A stretch of DNA of 9,249 nt from Terriglobia bacterium (GTDB taxonomy: Bacteria; Acidobacteriota; Terriglobia; UBA7540): NCBI GenBank assembly GCA_030036915.1, contig JASHSC010000226.1, forward strand, positions 1 to 9,249, in the 5' to 3' direction. Within the stretch, counting starts at the first letter, position 1. Each line of letters opens with the position of its first letter. Below, in pieces: positions 6,652 through 9,249 of the stretch. The position numbers and the translations under genes are program-made. The notes below the pieces were generated by a model. It worked only from the letters and a program-made list of their open reading frames with translations, ran no database searches and was not told where the DNA came from.

Positions 6652-7656
6652 TCAACGCGGTTTTTGCGCGATCTGGTCAAGATTCACCTTACGCAATTCC
6701 TCTGCGGCGCGCTCGGGCAGCACGGAATTGTAGTACACCTCTTTGAGGAAATAGGAAGGCGAGGTGGACACGTAAACGGGCACCAACTCAATGTGCCAAT
6801 GGAAGTCCTCGCACAACGTGCGCCAAAGGTCCTTGCGCTCGGACTGCGACTTCAGATTGGGTGTGGTGTGCAGAATAAGGTGGTAATCCTGCGCCACCGA
6901 TTCTAGCCGCAACAGCACGTTCTTCAGAAATCGAGCCAAGTGAAGCTGGCGGTCCCAACTCGTCATATCCTCCTCAAAAGTGTGGTGGTGCTGGAGGGGT
7001 AGAATCCAAACCTCATAGGGCGCGCGCGAGGCAAAAGGGCAAAACGCAACGAATTGATCGTCCCACTCCACGGTACGCACTTGCTGGTTGATTTCTTGCT
7101 GGGCGATGTCGCAGAGCAGGCATCGCTCCTTCAGAGTGAAGTAGCGCTGAAGCGAGCGGAGTTCGTAAACGACGCGGCGGGGAATAAACGGTGTAGCGCT
7201 GATCTGTGAGTGGGGATGATCGGGTTCCTGCCCTGCCAGCTTTCCTTGATTCCGAAAGACGCTCACATAGCGAAAGCGGTGATCCTTCTTGAGGTCCACC
7301 AACCTGGCGACGAATGCCCGCAGCACCTGAGCCACGTTTTCATCGCTCTCCAGCGGCAGTCGAAGGTTGTGATCGGGAGTTTCGATCACCACTTCGTGCG
7401 CACCCAGGCTACGCATTTTATCGTAGAGGCCCTCCGCCGCACGCTGCGGCGCGCCTTCAATGCGATAGAGAGGGCGCACGTGAGGAATTACACGCACCTG
7501 CCACCCTCCCCGCTGATCCGTGTGCGAGTAGAGCGTTTGCGGCGTCAAGGCTTCCTGCCCGGGACAAAATGGGCAAACGTCAAGCTTCGGCCAGGTGGTT
7601 TCACTGTCTTCCTGCACCACCCAATTCAACGAGATGGGATCTTTTCGAAGCTGCAT
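6652..7656 (-). CDS. Galactose-1-phosphate uridylyltransferase-like protein (GalT family)
   Basis: GalT moves UMP from UDP-glucose to galactose-1-phosphate in the Leloir pathway through a uridylylated histidine. Read from the ATG at 7656 the product has 334 residues, close to the 348 of E. coli GalT, and begins MQLRKDPISLNWVV, which matches the usual family start. A GTG at 7683 would add nine residues of no family resemblance; AGGGGG at 7671-7666 supports the ATG. Numbered from the ATG: zinc-type C28-P-F-C31, H96 in TPDHNLRLP, catalytic H147-P-H149-S-Q151, a second C179-x-x-C182, and late H263, H286 and H288 (FHWHIELVP) matching the second metal site of E. coli GalT. Odd: Gln-Glu (143-144) stand where E. 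coli has Cys160-Ser161 before HPH. The fold call is firm; the exact sugar and nucleotide are less sure, hence no gene symbol. Probably co-transcribed with the upstream glycosidase-like gene. Confidence 0.85.
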   Translation of the reverse strand: MQLRKDPISLNWVVQEDSETTWPKLDVCPFCPGQEALTPQTLYSHTDQRGGWQVRVIPHVRPLYRIEGAPQRAAEGLYDKMRSLGAHEVVIETPDHNLRLPLESDENVAQVLRAFVARLVDLKKDHRFRYVSVFRNQGKLAGQEPDHPHSQISATPFIPRRVVYELRSLQRYFTLKERCLLCDIAQQEINQQVRTVEWDDQFVAFCPFASRAPYEVWILPLQHHHTFEEDMTSWDRQLHLARFLKNVLLRLESVAQDYHLILHTTPNLKSQSERKDLWRTLCEDFHWHIELVPVYVSTSPSYFLKEVYYNSVLPERAAEELRKVNLDQIAQKPR

Positions 7657-7665
7657 TTGCGCCTG

Positions 7666-7671
7666 CCCCCT
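7666..7671 (-). promoter_or_regulatory. Ribosome binding site deciding the GalT-like start
   Basis: AGGGGG on the minus strand lies 9 nt before the ATG at 7656. The alternative GTG at 7683 has only AGG about 5 nt upstream. Together with the family-like N-terminus RKDPIS this favours the ATG. Confidence 0.5.
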
Positions 7672-7719
7672 GTCGTGATTCACGCCGGCCTGGTGATGAC
7701 GCGGCGTTCGTCCGGCAAT

Positions 7720-9249
7720 TCAGTGGATTGTGAAGGTCCGAGTCTCCATCCGTTCCGCTCCCGCGAAATCAATCTTGACGGACCAGAGCTGCGTGAGCGG
7801 GTCATAGAACCATCCGGACTTCGCGGACCTCAGCCGATCAGGAGAGGCAACCTCGTCGAGCTTCACGCCGCCAGATTCCGCGCCCGCCGGAGATTTCTCC
7901 GCGTATCCGACGATGATGGGATTCCAATCCTGATTCGCGGTGACGCCCACGCGCAGGTTTTGCGAGCTTGCTTCCACGGAGGCAATGCGCTGGTCCGCCA
8001 TGGTGACAAATTTCGTGGTATCACCGATCACCGCCATGCCGTTCGCTAAAACCGGCGCGACCACGAAATACTCATGCTTGGCGTGGGTTTGGAGATTCAA
8101 CAGCGAGGCGGCGTCCATCACCTCTGCGACACCCGTGTCGAAATTGTAGACCACCCTTCGGCCGGTCAGTTTCAAATCGGCGAGGCGCATCGCATCGAGC
8201 GCGCCTGAGGGGGGAAGGCTCAGCACATAAAACCACTTCTCGCCGTTCCGTTCCGAATAGGTAAAGCCGACAGCGCACCCTTCCAGGTAACATCGGTCGA
8301 GGGGAACGATGGGGTGGTCCGGCTTCAGAATCAGCTCGTCGCCTTCCCGATAGGTTTTGCGGACCAGAGCAAAGTTGCATTCGCCGATGCGGTGTCCAAG
8401 CTGAATCTCACCGCCCGCGAGATCGGCCATCAGAATATCTTCCCAGGCATTCGGGTCGCCCTCGGTCTGAATGTTGTCGCGCGAAGGCCACAGGCCCACG
8501 GCACCGTAAAAGGCATCTGTAAACATGAGGTGCTTCCAGGCAAACACATCATCGCTCGAATGGGTGGGCTTGGGTTCAGTCATGGGAGCGTGATGGTCGT
8601 GCGTTCCCTGCACGGAAATCACGATGGGGTTCTCGGTCGATTCCATAATGTTGCGCGGCAGTTGCATGCAGTACTGCATCTTGATCCCTTTTTCCCCCAG
8701 CGCCTTCGCCATGTTCTTGAAGTACATGTCCATGCGATCGATGCCGGCCATCATCACAGGATTCCCCTCGTAGACGTTCAGGTAATTGTGCTGAAGGATC
8801 ACGTCCCCCCAGGAAACCAGCTTCGCAGCCGTGTCCTGCCAGTAATCGAGCGAATAAAACACATCGCCCATCGATTTCCCCAGAACTGAACCCGGAGGAG
8901 TTTCGATGTACGGATATTTTTTGCGGTAAGGACCTCCAGGCGCGAGCCAGCAGAGATAGGCCTCAAGCGGAACGCCCAAACGCGCATGCAGCGCCGCAAG
9001 ACCATGGGGAAATAGATCGTCGCGCGGCTCAAACAGACCTTCGTCGTAGCGGAGTTGATCAGAATCCTGCACCTCATATCCTCCGATCAACAGGCCGTGC
9101 TTCCTGGCGTCTTCCGCCACGCCTACAATGACGTCCTCATAGGCTGCGTATCCGTCTTCCTTGAAGCCGTGCTCGCGATAGTACCCGCCGTAATCGTCCC
9201 AGTAGACGGGGTGGCGCATGGTTTCACAAGCGTATTTCGAGGGCGCCTG
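7720..9249 (-). CDS. Glycosidase-like (alpha-galactosidase clan-like) protein, N-terminus outside the window
   Basis: The frame is open to the right edge (509 residues plus stop), so the start lies beyond 9249; the internal ATG at 9219 is not a convincing start. Numbered from the first full codon: the first ~300 residues look like a sugar-enzyme barrel, with WDDYGG (17-22), LEAYLCWLAPGGPYRKKY (95-112), MQYCMQLPRN (191-200) and GLWPSRDN (252-259); residues about 310-509 are beta-rich, with PIVPLDRCYLEGC (313-325) and a terminal SGWFYDP segment as in alpha-galactosidase-type C-terminal domains. The pattern resembles uncharacterised bacterial proteins distantly related to alpha-galactosidases and raffinose synthase; this is from memory and moderate at best. 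The place where I recall Asp-Trp-Leu in relatives reads N155-Tyr-Leu here, so catalysis is uncertain. The GalT-like gene starts 63 bp downstream on the same strand, which fits a galactoside role. Confidence 0.6.
   Translation of the reverse strand, partial: QAPSKYACETMRHPVYWDDYGGYYREHGFKEDGYAAYEDVIVGVAEDARKHGLLIGGYEVQDSDQLRYDEGLFEPRDDLFPHGLAALHARLGVPLEAYLCWLAPGGPYRKKYPYIETPPGSVLGKSMGDVFYSLDYWQDTAAKLVSWGDVILQHNYLNVYEGNPVMMAGIDRMDMYFKNMAKALGEKGIKMQYCMQLPRNIMESTENPIVISVQGTHDHHAPMTEPKPTHSSDDVFAWKHLMFTDAFYGAVGLWPSRDNIQTEGDPNAWEDILMADLAGGEIQLGHRIGECNFALVRKTYREGDELILKPDHPIVPLDRCYLEGCAVGFTYSERNGEKWFYVLSLPPSGALDAMRLADLKLTGRRVVYNFDTGVAEVMDAASLLNLQTHAKHEYFVVAPVLANGMAVIGDTTKFVTMADQRIASVEASSQNLRVGVTANQDWNPIIVGYAEKSPAGAESGGVKLDEVASPDRLRSAKSGWFYDPLTQLWSVKIDFAGAERMETRTFTIH

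Noticed and set aside
6635..6652. AGGCG/CGCCT hairpin at the end of the GalT-like gene as a terminator
   Set aside because: A short 5-bp stem with 8-nt loop overlapping the stop codon and no T-run after it on the minus strand.
7884..7899. GGAGATTTCTCC, similar to the arms of the 664-691 repeat
   Set aside because: It lies inside a coding region, the arm spacing differs, and the centre is not symmetric, so a shared regulator site is not supported.
7210..8049. 279-codon plus-strand open frame across the GalT-like and glycosidase-like genes
   Set aside because: It spans the junction of two well-supported minus-strand genes and encodes a His/Arg-rich product with no family resemblance.

Overview
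The window is about 9.2 kb of fairly GC-rich bacterial chromosome, densely packed with genes for secreted hydrolases and sugar or peptide catabolism. The gene types (a DUF4838 glycosidase-like protein with a possible twin-arginine leader, a secreted M28 peptidase, a beta-lactamase-fold serine hydrolase, an M19 dipeptidase and a GalT-like transferase) fit a soil heterotroph such as an Acidobacteriota. That assignment is inference from gene content; there is no rRNA or other marker here. I see no tRNA, rRNA, CRISPR array, insertion sequence or phage gene.

Layout. Positions 1-470 (minus) hold the N-terminal part of an M19 membrane-dipeptidase-like gene that leaves the window on the left. A 259-bp divergent intergenic region (471-729) carries a GC hairpin and an 8-bp inverted repeat next to a -10-like box. 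A secreted serine hydrolase follows at 730-2079 (plus). It converges, with a 6-bp gap, on a minus-strand series. In transcription order that series is: a glycosidase-like protein lacking its N-terminus (9249-7720, leaves the window on the right), a GalT-like nucleotidyltransferase (start most likely 7656), a secreted M28 metallopeptidase (6518-4803), and an 858-residue DUF4838 protein (4662-2086). No gene-free stretch exceeds 300 bp.

How the genes may work together. The glycosidase-like gene and the GalT-like gene are 63 bp apart and probably co-transcribed, which suggests release or sensing of a galactoside or related sugar coupled to sugar-phosphate nucleotidyl transfer. The M28 and DUF4838 genes are separated by gaps of 133 and 140 bp. 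The second gap holds a good extended -10 candidate and two perfect stem-loops, so DUF4838 may have its own promoter and a structured leader. The M19 and serine hydrolase pair could act on D-amino-acid or cell-wall peptides, but no substrate can be read from sequence.

The points most worth a second look are the residue changes in two enzymes (Gln-Glu in place of Cys-Ser just before the GalT HPH motif; Asn where relatives of the glycosidase-like protein are recalled to have Asp) and the structured non-coding region in front of DUF4838. I found no clear case of a wholly new multi-gene system.
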